A stretch of DNA of 64,000 nt from Xenopus tropicalis (Eukaryota; Chordata; Amphibia; Anura; Pipidae), in contig NC_030677.2 in the NCBI RefSeq assembly GCF_000004195.4, positions 202,972,213 through 203,036,212 of the forward strand. Reading direction: 5' to 3'. Of this stretch, positions 36,302 to 48,127 are shown in pieces. The translations under genes and the position numbers were made by a program. Numbering within the stretch: the stretch's first letter is position 1; every line of letters starts with the position of its first letter. The notes beneath the pieces are model-generated. The model did not search any database and was not told the DNA's origin. It saw only the letters and a list, made by a program, of their open reading frames with translations.

Positions 36302-37572
36302 GCTACATGCTGTCCCTTTCCCTATCTCTGCACCCTCTCCCCATGCTCCCCGGGTCCCTGCCATCTCTCCCCTTCATTCCATATCTCTCCCCTGATGCCT
36401 GTGTCTTGCTCCCTCCATGCCCTCTTTTCCCCAAAGTGTTCTCAGTTTTTGTGCCCTCTCCCTTGTGCCCACCCTACTTGTGCATTATCCCCTTTTCCCC
36501 GTCTCCATGCACCCCTGGTCCCAGTGTCCCCTTCCCTCTTTTTTCAATTCCTGTGACCTCTTCCCATCCTCCCCTGTGCCCTGTCCCCTCCATTCCCAAT
36601 TACTGTGCCTCATCATCATCCCCCCCTGTGCCCTGTCCCCTCCATTCCCAATTACTGTGCCTCATCATCATCCCCCCCCTGTGCCCTGTCCCCTCCATTC
36701 CCAATTACTGTGCCTCATCATCATCCCCCCCTGTGCCCTGTCCCCTCCATTCCCAATTACTGTGCCCTGTCCCCTCCATTCCCAATTACTGTGCCTCATC
36801 ATCATCCCCCCCTGTGCCCTGTCCCCTCCATTCCCAATTACTGTGCCCTGTCCCCTCCATTCCCAATTACTGTGCCTCATCATTATCCTCCCCTGTGCCC
36901 TGTCCCCGCCATTCCCAATTACTGTGCCTCATCATTATCCTCCCCTGTGCCCTGTCCCCGCCATTCCCAATTACTGTGCCTCATCATCATCCCCCCCTGT
37001 GCCCTGTCCCCTCCATTCCCAATTACTGTGCCCTGTCCCCTCCATTCCCAATTACTGTGCCTCATCATTATCCTCCCCTGTGCCCTGTCCCCGCCATTCC
37101 CAATTACTGTGCCTCATCATCATCCTCCCCTGTGCCCTGTCCCCTCCATTCCCAATTACTGTGCCCCCTCCTCATCCTCCCCTGTGCCCTGTCCCCTCCA
37201 TTCCCAGTTACTGTGCCTCCTCATCCTCCCCTGTGCCCTGTCCCCTCCATTCCCAATTACTGTGCCCCCTCCTCATCCTCCCCTGTGCCCTGTCCCCTCC
37301 ATTCCCAATTACTGTGCCCCCTCCTCATCCTCCCCTGTGCCCTGTCCCCTCCATTCCCAATTACTGTGCCCCCTCCTCATCCTCCCCTGTGCCCTGTCCC
37401 CTCCATTCCCAATTACTGTGCCCCCTCCTCATCCTCCCCTGTGCCCTGTCCCCTCCATTCCCAGTTACTGTGCCCTCTCCTCATCCTCCCCTGTGCCCTG
37501 TCCCCTCTATTCCCAATTACTGTGCCCCCTCCTCATCCTCCCCTGTGCCCTGTCCCCTCCATTCCCAATGAC
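36302..37572. repeat. C-rich minisatellite, units of about 52 bp with 29-bp short variants
   Basis: The regular array (36566-37572, about 21 units) repeats ctgtgccctgtcccctccat, tcccaattactgtgcc and a tcatcatc or cctcctc segment. At least three units are shortened to 29 bp. The preceding 36302-36565 is degenerate C-rich sequence. The long open frames in all three forward frames are artefacts. The - strand has closely spaced G runs. Confidence 0.95.
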
Positions 37573-37639
37573 TGAAGGGGCTGCTGGAGTGGCAGTGCCA
37601 GGCGGAGTGAATGAGAGAGTGAAGCAGTGACAGTGAGGG

Positions 37640-38130
37640 GGAGAGGTGCCACGGTGCAGGCCATTGCCAGTGGCCGGAGTGCATCGGTGAGAGCCGTTAG
37701 CCCTGGGCCTGTGTGAGGCTCATATTGCTGCAGTAAGAGAGTGCTGGAGAGAGTGTCTCCCTGTGCCAAAGGCTTAAGCCGCACATCCGCCCGCCGGCCC
37801 CTGAGAGGATTTTTCCCTCTGTATATAAAACCATAATAGTCTCCCTTGCCAGGTGGGTTTTCCAATTTCTCACAGCTGCACTTTTTGTACATAAAAAATG
37901 GAACGCAGCTTTTTAAAATAAACACAATCTGCCTTGTGTTTCTGCTCACATGTACTCTGTCTCTGCAAAATGTCATCAGCGTGGGGGAAACTTTATTATC
38001 TTTATCCCCCCCTCCCTCTAAATTATACTCCAGGTTGCAATCTGAATGGAAGCTTGGCTCTAGACTTCGGCTAATGCACAGCAAAAAAAGGAGCTTTTAA
38101 TCTGTTTACCTTGTGAGCAGACAATCAAAT
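37640..38130. promoter_or_regulatory. Unique intronic block, candidate regulatory element
   Basis: Non-repetitive, containing gccaggtggg and cacagctgc (E-box cores), ttatctttat, and a homeodomain-like stretch caatcaaatcaattaag. Inference only. Confidence 0.28.
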
Positions 38131-38298
38131 CAATTAAGCAAATCAGGGATGTTCAACCTGAAACCCTCCAGCTGATCTTAAACTACAACTCCCAGAATCC
38201 TTTGCTGACCCCCAGCCCCTCCCTGTAATGCTGACCTGGCAGAGAAAATGCCCATACTGTGGGGCTTTATTCATAGCTTCTCTTGCCCTATTTTTATC

Positions 38299-38486
38299 CG
38301 TAAGCCACAGTCGGGGAGCAACACAAGCATGAAAAATGGGGGGGGGTACCAAATAAAGACTGTGATTGGTTATTTGGTAATGACTGGCAACCTAGAGGCG
38401 GTTCTGTTTGGCAGTACATATGGGAGCAACATCCAAGGGGTTGGTGGGTAACACGTAGCCCCCGTGGCACTGGTTGGGGATCACTG
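38299..38486 (+). mobile_element. hAT-like element (family 6), truncated + copy
   Basis: Lacks the left end; contains ggggagcaacacaagcatg and actgtgattggttatttgg, and ends ggttggggatcactgctct. Confidence 0.72.
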
Positions 38487-38765
38487 CTCTAGGCCATTAC
38501 TGGTTGATAAACCACATTAGGAAATAAATCACAATCGAGTAGATCCGGTGAATGTCGCCTGTGGGATTCCGTGTATAAATTAACAATAAGAGCAGTTGAC
38601 CTTGGGGGCAGGACACCCTATCAAAAATATTTCTGCCATCTTGGCAAATGTTCTGTTCTCATATAAAGTCCAATAAATATACTCCTTTTCCTGGGGGAGC
38701 GGAGGCTACTCCCTCGCTGATTCCCAGGGGGCAAATAAAGCCCAAGTGTATTTCTTTCCCTAATG

Positions 38766-39246
38766 CAGGGGTCCCCAACCACCGGTGCCGGGCCGCGGAC
38801 TGTGCTGAACTGGGCCACCTGGTCTCCCATTGATTTTGTATTATAGTGAGCTGTATTATATTTTATAATGTTATAATATCAATAACAATAAAAATAAATT
38901 GCATAATATAAAATGTAATAATGACATTTACATTATATATGTAATAATTAACTTATATACTATCAGGGTCGGACTGGGGGGTGAAGGGCCCCCTAACCCC
39001 CCTCGCAGGGCCCCCCTCCCGACGTCCTTCCCCGAGCGCGTAAATTTAACGCGTCAGGGCAGGAGCGGTGGGGCAGGGGGAGCGCCGCAAGGGTCGGACT
39101 GGGCCCACTAGAGCTGGGGCCCACTGGGATTTTTCCCGGTGTCCCGGCGGCCCAGTTCGACACTGTATACTATGCACTAGTTGCACCCCCCAACCTCGGT
39201 CTTGCTTGAAACCGGGCCGTGGTGCAAAAAAGGTTGGGGACCCCTG
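38766..39246. mobile_element. hAT-type element with 8-bp target duplication, split by a later insertion
   Basis: Ends caggggtccccaaccaccgg and aaggttggggacccctg. Flanks ccctaatg (38758-38765) and ccctaacg (39247-39254) match in 7 of 8 bases. The element body is interrupted by AT-rich DNA and by the insertion at 38964-39164. Confidence 0.85.
38964..39164. repeat. 'gggtcggactgg' repeat inserted in the hAT element
   Basis: Two blocks starting agggtcggactgg (38964 and 39090). The second pairs with ggcccagttcgacact at its end (39149-39164), giving a small inverted-repeat element. Related sequence lies at 63399-63665. Confidence 0.65.
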
Positions 39247-39563
39247 CCCTAACGGATTAAAGTCTAAACATATACAGTAAATTAAAGCCCCTCCAGTGTT
39301 TGCTTTTTCCAGTTGGTGTGACCCTCCCCACCTGCCTCTGTACAGAGACACCATTGGTTGAGAGTTCAGTCCTGTGCAGTGATAGGTAGTTCAGTGGCCC
39401 CAACTTTTTTTTTCTGGTTTTAACACGTGATAAATTACGAAAAATGTGTGCTTTTGGGTAGTTATTGAAATACATGATTTTTAGAGATACTAAATAGGGC
39501 CCAAAGAGGCACTGAAATAGTCTGACAGAACCAATAGTGTCAAGACAAATACTTTGCAGATGA

Positions 39564-39950
39564 CTTTAAAGGGGAAACTGTCACCCCAAGAAAGAATTCC
39601 AAATCCTTTTGTATCATGTTAGTAGAGCAAAATAAACTTTACTTACACTGTATAAATTATTTCATTTTTTTCCCCTTCAGTCTTGGAATTTATAATCACA
39701 GCCAGCAGGCCGGCGCCATTTTGTGGGCACTGTTATTAGGGGTTAGCTTTGTATCAACCTAAAATCTTAGGCATTTGCCATCTAAGTGATGTCTAGGAAG
39801 TGCTGAATGGAAAGTTAAAGTAATTGCAATTAAAAATCTGAGCTGTCAGTCATATATTGCCTGCCCCGCCTCTATGCCGAAGGCATAGAGGAGGGGCAGG
39901 CAATATATGATTGACAGCTCAGGGGAAGTCTGTCCTGTGATCTCCAGATA
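39564..39950. mobile_element. T2-type (Kolobok-like) MITE carrying an 85-bp near-perfect hairpin
   Basis: The left end ctttaaaggggaaactgtca fits TTAAAGG-type T2 MITEs. The right end is not defined. Near its right side lies the hairpin listed separately (39838-39922). Confidence 0.5.
39838..39922. repeat. Near-perfect hairpin: 41-bp arms, 3-nt loop
   Basis: Arms 39838-39878 and 39882-39922 flank gaa. They differ at only two positions, one of which would be a G-U pair in RNA. The arms include tatattgcctgccc and its complement. It could form a small-RNA-like precursor or simply be a fresh palindromic duplication; no evidence favours expression. Confidence 0.9.
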
Positions 39951-40492
39951 TTGTTGATCTATTAATGGGGGTTGCTGGGAGTTGAAGTTTGCCCACGTTG
40001 GAAGGGCTGTCAGGTTGGATATCGGGTTGGGAGTCCTTTATAGGAGTATTGACAATATCCAACAGTTACATGTTGTAATAATAAGTAATTTATACTTTTA
40101 CTATTGATAATTTCAGGCCTAGGTCAGGGGCTCGGGGCAGATACCTCCTATGCTCTAGAACAGAGTGAGATTCCCAAACAGATCCTGCTGCCTAGAACGT
40201 TGCACTGCAGGTTGACAAGTGGTTAAAACCCAGGGACGCTCATTTGGCTCAGCACAAACCCCCAAATGGGGCCGTAAATGAGACTCGCAAGCTGTTGGGT
40301 TGTGAAGCCTTTATGTCTCCCTTTACTGCCGGCCGTTAGGGATGTGAGGGGCGAACAATAGTAAATGTGTAGTGTTCCAGTTATAAGCCTTTAAACTACG
40401 TACATTGCGTTCTCCTCTGTGTTTCCCAAGCGGAAATTGTCTTCTAAAATCCCATCTGAACCGTGACCAGTAGGATTATGTTTCGGTTGTCC

Positions 40493-41613
40493 ATTAAACT
40501 ATACTCGGCTGGGGTGGCCATCCCATTAAACTATACTCGGCTGGGGTGGGCATCCCATTAAACTATACTCGGCTGGGGTGGGCATCCCATTAAACTATAC
40601 TCAGCTGGGGGTGGGCATCCCATTAAACTATACTCGGCTGGAGTGGGCATCCCATTAAACTATACTCAGCTGGGGTGGGCATCCCATTAAACTATACTCA
40701 GCTGGGGTGGGCATCCCATTAAACTATACTCAGCTGGGGTGGGCATCCCATTAAACTATACTCAGCTGGGGTGGGCATCCCATTAAACTATACTCAGCTG
40801 GGGTGGGCATCCCTTTAAACTATACTCGGCTGGGGTGGGCATCCCATTAAACTATACTCAGCTGGGGTGGGCATCCCATTAAACTATACTCAGCTGGGGT
40901 GGGCATCCCATTAAACTATACTCAGCTGGGGTGGGCATCCCATTAAACTATACTCAGCTGGGGTGGGCATCCCTTTAAACTATACTCAGCTGGGGTGGGC
41001 ATCCCATTAAACTATACTCAGCTGGGGTGGGCATCCCATTAAACTATACTCGGCTGGGGTGGGCATCCCATTAAACTATACTCGGCTGGGGTGGGCATCC
41101 CATTAAACTATACTCGGCTGGGGTGGGCATCCCATTAAACTATACTCGGCTGGGGTGGGCATCCCATTAAACTATACTCAGCTGGGGTGGGCATCCCATT
41201 AAACTATACTCAGCTGGGGTGGGCATCCCATTAAACTATACTCGGCTGGGGTGGGCTTCCCATTAAACTATACTCGGCTGGGGTGGGCATCCCATTAAAC
41301 TATACTCGGCTGGAGTGGGCATCCCATTAAACTATACTCGGCTGGGGTGGGCATCCCATTAAACTATACTCGGCTGGGGTGGGCATCCCATTAAACTATA
41401 CTCGGCTGGGGTGGGCATCCCATTAAACTATACTCGGCTGGGGTGGGCATCCCATTAAACTATACTCGGCTGGGGTGGGCATCCCATTAAACTATACTCG
41501 GCTGGGGTGCGCATCCCATTAAACTATACTCGGCTGGGGTGGGCATCCCATTAAACTATACTCGGCTGTGGTGGGCATCCCATTAAACTATAATGCACTG
41601 GGGTGGGTATCCC
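40493..41613. repeat. 32-bp minisatellite, about 35 units
   Basis: The unit is attaaactatactcggctgg then ggtgggcatccc, head to tail without spacers. The main variant is cggctg against cagctg (the latter an E-box core CAGCTG), and the two types are clustered in blocks. Confidence 0.97.
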
Positions 41614-43039
41614 ATTAAATGGACAGTAGCTTCTCAAAGCTGACCAGAGCTCACTGAGCATGTGCAGTGCCACTGACACTTTTAATAAAATCCAAGATGG
41701 GGAGCTTCTGTGTACTCTAGTATTTTGGTCTGGTTCTGGAGCAGACAGCAGAGATAATCCCATTTAAATGATGTTGTAGGAAAGTTATAACTGTCTCCAG
41801 TGGAGTTCTAGGCCTTCCCACCATATATCATGGTTCAATCAAATTTATGAAGGAGTGATGTGCAGTACTAGTATATGGCAGCCTTCAGTATTATTGCTCT
41901 GCAGTGCATTATAATAGATTTTATAGGGACACTGGCGCATTGTCGAGGTATCAAACCCACCAAAATGCCGGGGCTTAGGAACACGTGGAGGCCAGTAATC
42001 ATCTGCTTCTGTTGAAGGTTGACCACCTATATTGTTAGTAGAACTATTTCTGAAACTGCATTTTATTGTTGCAGCAGAACCTGATATTACTGATATATAG
42101 TTGGCTTTGAGTTCTGACTCACTAAAAGACACATTATAGACCACTGTGTGTTAGTGTGACCGGATGTGACCCAGCTCCCTAACCCTCCCATCAAAGTATA
42201 GTGGTGTCAACCATTGCTTAGAAACTCCCTGTCCACCCCCCTGCCATCAAGGTGTTCTAGTCCAGCCCACAACCATTGGCTTGAATTAGAACACCCAGAT
42301 GGCAGCTCATAGGGGGTGGGGAAGGGAGTCTTCCCATCAATCCCTGGCAGGACTAGAACATTCTGATCACAGTTTAGGTTTATGTATCACAGGGAGATTA
42401 GTGGCAGATGGTTAAATAGGTTTAATAATCTCATTGTGTGACATAGTCATTCAGTGGGTAGGTAAGGGGGCTATATATAGGTCCTACGATATATTTATCC
42501 ATTCAGGGCATTTCAGATACAATAAATGGCTGATCACACTGGAGACCATGTAGACCGCAACAATGAATATGTATAAATAAAATCAATATTTTACTTTCCC
42601 TTTGAAGACTGTCGCTGCAGCCACTGAAAATAGGTAACCTCATTAATCCCAAAGACAAAGAAGCAACGTCGGATTCACCCTGCATTCATCTCCCCACTTG
42701 GCTACCTACCAAATAGCTACCTTACTAGTGGCGAGGCGCTGAAGCGTTAGCCTCGGAGCCGGCCGTGATTACAGCTTTCTCTTACAGCTGTGGCAAATAT
42801 ATGACACCGGGCTGTCATCTGCGCAAGGAGGGGGGGGGGAATGTCAGTCCTTCAAGCTCTGGGAGCGGGCAGATTTCGGTGCTCTCTGCCAAAAATTCTA
42901 GGACTGAATTAGTGACACATTGTGGATATTTAGACGACACATAGAAGCAAGAATGGACTCGAATGAACCCAGTGGCGGAGTGATAGACCGTGCTAGGGTT
43001 CTTATTACATACACAGCCTTGTATAATATGCAAGAGCTG

Positions 43040-43190
43040 AAGTATTATCTTTTAATAGTGTCCCTTGTGATGCCACTGAGTGACACATACACAGGGAATA
43101 ATGCTCCATCTGTTGTAAAATATTAGGATATTAGAAATTACCAAGCAGCTCCATATGAAGGCAAGTGTCTAATGAGAAGACCATGGGCCT
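43040..43190. repeat. Diverged relative of the 735-888 foldback and 130-bp satellite
   Basis: Contains ggaataatgctccatctgtt, aggatattagaaatt and ccatatgaaggc, in the same order as the satellite unit. Confidence 0.5.
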
Positions 43191-43585
43191 ACAAAGAAAT
43201 GGTTGAGTTGGGCTGTGTCAAGGCCTCACCGGGGTTGAAGTTGGGACCAAGGAGGAAGCTGAGTCCAGTTCTCAGTATTCATGGGTTACGTGAGCTCAAC
43301 TGGAAGATCAAGACAGAACAACAACACCTAGGAACGTCAAGAAGAAAGAACTATATTTGGGCATTGGACCCAGGTCTTAAGCATCTTTTTATTTTGAGTT
43401 TCATGCCACTGTGATGTGATGGTGTCACATGACGGCGCATAACCATGCAGCACGCCGGCACCACACTGTGGCCATGGGCACTGCCATCTTTAGAAGGAAG
43501 AGGAGTGCTCCTAAACTGGAGTGCTCCTGACAGACTGAGGTTTCGGCCTGTTGCAGTTCCGTTGGATTGAATGTAATATGTACAT

Positions 43586-43866
43586 CTAAAGGTCCCGGGC
43601 TGATTCTAGCTACCGATATCGGTCCCTTAGACTGCTTCGGCAGCTAATCGGCCCTTGTATGGGCACTACCAACCTGAAATCGGCCAGATCTCAATCGGCA
43701 GTTTAAAAAATCTAGTCGGATCGGGGGTCCCTGAACCGACTTTTCCTATACCCGTCGTTCTGGAGCCAAGCGATCAAATTAGCCTGGATTCTCCCGATAT
43801 TTAGAAGATCCGCTCGCTTGGCAACATTGCCAATCGAGCGGATCTGAAGGTGTATGGGCACCTTAA
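43586..43866 (+). mobile_element. Family 1 multi-palindrome element
   Basis: Starts ctaaaggtcccgggctgatt, ends tgtatgggcaccttaa; shares tcggcagctaatcggccc, ctagtcggatcggggg and gaagatccgctcgcttgg with 23708-24067 (reversed) and 2165-2373. A short stray end (cttaaggtgcccata) lies at about 44022. Confidence 0.82.
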
Positions 43867-44489
43867 CTTCCGATGGCAAGTTGCAACTCATATCTTCAAA
43901 TGTTAGTCTTTTAGGGAAGCTGCCTGAGCTACTGGAAAATGTAGGTAGTTAAAGGGCAGATAAAGCTCAGGAAAGGATGAGGTTGGAGTTGATGTAATAC
44001 TCCTTATGCATAAATAAGGCTTAAGGTGCCCATAGCAGTGTAGAACGATGACTCCTATAGCTCCATGGCTCCTGGTTTGGCTTTTTCTTTGGTGTCAGTG
44101 GCTCTGCACATGCTCATTTGGACCTCTGTATATGCTCATTGTACTGATCAGCATGTTACCAGCAGAGGACCAGATAGAGACTCCATGTGAAACTGAGCTT
44201 AAAGGTACGACTTTGGAGGCAAGGAACTTCAATTTGAGAGGGCTCCTGTAACTAGCTGTCATGGCAATTGGGAAGTCCAGACTTCTCCTTGTGGGATACA
44301 ACCCTCAGTGATACAAATGGCTGTCCACCTTAGTGAGAGCCCTTTAATAGAGGGTCACTGTACCGGTGACCTGCCATAGGGGACAAGACCTATCGTCATT
44401 TAAAGACAAAAATGAAGACACAGACAGCCATGTACAGACCTTGCCCTAATAGGCAGCCCCTATACTCGATCAAGGAGAAATGTTTCTAC

Positions 44490-44930
44490 ATGGTCGACTA
44501 TGTCCCTTATGCTCTTTCTCTAATGATCGCAGCCGGGCAAACTCTGTACCAGCTCTGCGCTTCATCGCAATAGAACTATAATCGCTGCAATATTGCATGT
44601 ATCACATTTTTTTTTTCCTTACTGTTTTGACTAATGGCGGTAACACGCTGCAGCCCTCTCCTGCACTGTCAACCTGCTCAGCAAAAAATATATCTCATTT
44701 CAGCAGAGAATGTCATCACCTCCCGTTATGATAATGTTCTGTAACACTTACACTGTATTCCTTAAATAACAGCCAGGCAAGCTGCAAGTCGCTATTGGCA
44801 CCTCTGAGTACCAGCACGCGCCGTGTATTCTCTCAGCTTGCCGGTAATTAGCAGATCTCCTGGAAGGAATGCTGAGGTGGTTCACGTGCGTCTTCCATGT
44901 TTGCCCCCGCTGTTAGACAAAGGGACCGGG
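44490..44930. promoter_or_regulatory. Unique intronic block, candidate enhancer
   Basis: Non-repetitive, with motifs such as ctaatgatcgcag, gcaatattgcatg, acctgctcagc and ccggtaattagcag, and E-box-like cacgtg. The texture resembles vertebrate developmental conserved elements. Conservation is untested. Confidence 0.35.
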
Positions 44931-45170
44931 TTCCTCTCTGCTAAAGCAAAGAGCCTGTAATATCGGCAGGTTTCCCACCGCCGACCCACAGCTTTGTTTT
45001 ATTACTAGGGTTCTATAATACTAAAATTAAATAAAGTCCACACTGTAAGGAGGTTCTGCATATTGTTGGGCCTTGTGGTGCTACAGTTGTCGGCAAGAAA
45101 CTGGTACCAGATATAGTAGGGCAAGAGTAAAGCAACATGGAGACTCTACAACCTTATATTAGTGTTGCCT

Positions 45171-45705
45171 TACACCCAACCAGTGGCTCAGGGGCAACAT
45201 GTTGCTCCCCAATCCTTGGATGTTGCTCTCAGTGCCCCCAAACCAGGGAGTTATTTTTGAATTCCTGACTTGGGGGCAAGTTTTGGTTGAATAAAAACAA
45301 GATTTCCTACCAAATAAAGCCCCTGTAAGCTGATAGGGTGCATAGAGGCCCCTAATAGCCAATCACAGCCCTTATTTGGTTCCTCCATGAACTTTTATGG
45401 TGCTTGTGTTGCTCCCCAAGTCTTTTTACATTTGACTGTGGCTCACGAGTAAGAAAGGTTGGGGACCCCTGCCATAGATGTTGCTCCCAGTGGCCTCAAA
45501 GTAGGTGCCATTTTTACTTGGAGGTAAGTTTTGGAAGCCCAGAGACACAGTTTTACTCCAAGCAGAGCCTCCTGCAGGCCACATGGGGCTACCAAATAGC
45601 CAATCACAGCCCTTATTTGGCCCCCAAAGAACTTTTTTCATGCTTGTGTGAATACTTTTTACATCTAAGTGTGGCTCACAAGTAAAAAAGGTTGTGGATC
45701 CCTGC
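45171..45705 (-). mobile_element. Two adjacent hAT-like family 6 copies
   Basis: Copy one (45171-45472) ends ggttggggacccctg; copy two (45473-45705) ends ggttgtggatccctg. Both contain agccaatcacagcccttatt. Copy two lacks its left end and abuts copy one directly. Confidence 0.78.
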
Positions 45706-45775
45706 CTTACTCTATGGGTGGGTGTGGGTAGAAAAATTTGATTGGTCATTTACAGGTCCCATGCACAGAACCCTT

Positions 45776-46322
45776 CTGGTTATATTTGGGATGAACACTT
45801 AGGTCTAGATATAATCTGCTGTTCTAGATATACCTGGAATCCAGCCTAAAGGTCAGTTATGGTTAGATTTGTGATGAACACTTAAGTCTAGATATAATCT
45901 GCTGTTCTAGATATACCTGGAATCCAGCCTAAAGGTCAGTTATGGTTAGATTTGTGATGAACACTTAAGCCTAGATATAATCTGCTGTTCTAGATATACC
46001 TGGGATCCAGCCTAAAAGTCAGTCATGGTAAGATTTGGGTTGAACACATATCTCTAGATATAATCTGCTATTCTAGATATACCTGGAATCCAGCCTAAAG
46101 GTCAGTTATGGTTAGATTTGGGATGAACACATATATCTAGATAGAATCTGCTGTTCTAGATATACCTGGAATCCAGCCTAAAGGTCAGTTATGGTTAGAT
46201 TTGGGATGAACACATATATCTAGATAGAATCTGCTGTTCTAGATATACCTGGGATCCAGCCTAAAGGTCAGTTATGGTTAGATTTGGGATGCACACTTAA
46301 GTCTAGATATACTTGGAACTGT
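45776..46322. repeat. 83-bp minisatellite, about 6.5 units
   Basis: The unit contains ggttagatttgggatgaaca, cttaagtctagatataatct and gctgttctagatatacctgg, followed by aatccagcctaaaggtcag. The last unit has an internal deletion. Confidence 0.95.
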
Positions 46323-46359
46323 AAGATGACAGTGTATAATAATAATTATATATATAACC

Positions 46360-46740
46360 TTGTTATAATCTAAAGGGGGGCTAAAATAAAAGCGACGCTC
46401 CAAAGGGGCACAATTACTATTGGCCAGGCCTTTGAGATATCGCCCCCACCTAATTTAATGAACGTCTCCTCATAAAGGCTGCCAAGTGATGTCATGAGTT
46501 GTTATTATCCTTAGCGATGTCCCTTGGGTCGAATCCATCATTTCCGTATAGAGAAGAATACCAAATCCTTCACATTTGGCTCAACACCAAAACTGCATCC
46601 AAACCTTCATCTGCGTATGTAAATTTCAGAATAATCAACAAAACAGCTTCATGTGAAGGGAAAAAAATGGTGCCGTTAGCTAAATCCAAATTTTGCTGCA
46701 TTCAGCGAAAAGCAAAAAAAGCAAATTAAGAGCATCTCTG
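46360..46740. other. Unique intronic block, candidate non-coding element
   Basis: Non-repetitive, with cacctaatttaatgaacg and gccaagtgatgtcatgag. Candidate only. Confidence 0.25.
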
Positions 46741-46789
46741 GATGTGTCATATGGACCTTGTCCATTATATAAAACCCCAGGCTGATATT

Positions 46790-46994
46790 AGGGGCAGATT
46801 TATACAAATGTGAGCTTAATACATAAACACTCACCCTCTATTCATTCCTATGGGATTTTTTAGAAGTGTATTTATCAATTGGGGAACTCAAACTTGCACC
46901 CATTGATAAATACGCTTCTGAAAATCCCATAGGAATGAATAGAAAGTGGGTGAATTTTTCTCTGGTGAACTCACATTTTAATAAATCTGCCCCT
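46790..46994. mobile_element. Palindromic MITE (family 3, copy 4)
   Basis: Ends ggggcagatttatacaaatg and cattttaataaatctgcccc; arms with attcattcctatgggatttt and complement. Confidence 0.85.
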
Positions 46995-47585
46995 ATAATT
47001 TACCTTAATTTATAACACTGTGTGGCCAATGGACCCGTGCCTTTATGTGGTCACTAAAGTCTATGTCAGTTTAGTTCATATTAGGGTTTATTTATGAAGC
47101 AGATGCACGGTGCAGAATTTGCATTCAATCTATCGTTTTTTTTTGTTTTTTTCTACCAACAATGCACTATTTCCTAGAATTTCCTAGAATTTTCCTAGAA
47201 TTTTTTAGACATGGGCAATACAAGGAATACAGACGCTAATTCCAGGGCACCCTTGTTTGCCTTGTACTTTGCACCTAATACAGTAAAGTGGCTGCTAAAG
47301 GCATTATAAGCCTATAATACGGCAAGTATCTTTGTCAATAGCATTTGGAGAGGCCATTTGTCCTTTGTGTTAGTAAATGAACATAATATGACTAATATAA
47401 AGGTTTTCTAGGAATCCTATGGAGTAGGAGTCCTATTTATTATTAGAGCTCAAGGTTTGTCTCCTTCTAGTGAGCAAAATGGCATGAACATCATCTGTTA
47501 CAGTAAATTAAAGTGAATTTTCACATTTCTCTTTGAAACACAACCTAGATCATACTAATCTTTGTCCATGGAAATATCATTATTT

Positions 47586-47747
47586 TTATTATTAACATTT
47601 ATTTACAAAGCGCCAACATATCCCGCAGCGCTGTACAATAAGTGGGTTTCATACATTGGACATACAGAGTAACATATAAAGCAATCAATAACCGATACAA
47701 GAGGTGAAGAGAGCCCTGCCCAAAAGAGCTTACACTCTATATGAATC

Positions 47748-47778
<31 letters not shown>

Positions 47779-47912
47779 ATTTATTTATAAAGCGCCAACA
47801 TATCCCGCAGCGCTGTACAATAAGTGGGTTTCATACATTGGACATACAGAGTAATATATAAAGCAATCAGTTACCGATACAGGAGGTGCCCAAAAGAGCT
47901 TACAATCTACTG
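47586..47912 (-). repeat. Two tandem reverse copies of family 5
   Basis: Both copies (about 47586-47742 and 47775-47912) contain aagcgccaacatatcccgca, gcgctgtacaataagtggg and aaaagagcttaca, separated by (att)n. The second has a short deletion near gaggtgcccaaaag. Confidence 0.78.
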
Positions 47913-48127
47913 GTTAATCGTAAAATAAAAGCAAGCAAGAATCCCCAGAACGATCCTCGGAGATCTGTACAGCCAGTTTAGGACGTGGATGAACCAAAAA
48001 TGAATTTTTCAATGAGTTAGATCAGCGATGAAGAGAAAAAATATTATTTTCCTAGTTTTTTTTTAAAAAAAGGGAGCAGTTCCTAGGTGTTACGATAAAA
48101 TCTGACACAATTAGTTTTCCTGGTACA

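Noticed and set aside
36307..37630. Open frames of 341, 384 and 422 codons, Pro/Ser/Cys-rich
   Set aside because: They are the C-rich minisatellite read in three overlapping frames.
29594..41613. Possible CRISPR arrays (regular short repeats)
   Set aside because: The repeats are contiguous with no unique spacers, and the genome is eukaryotic with spliced exons.
46499..46729. 76-codon open frame
   Set aside because: No splice signals of note, no recognisable protein, and the block looks like non-coding unique intron sequence.
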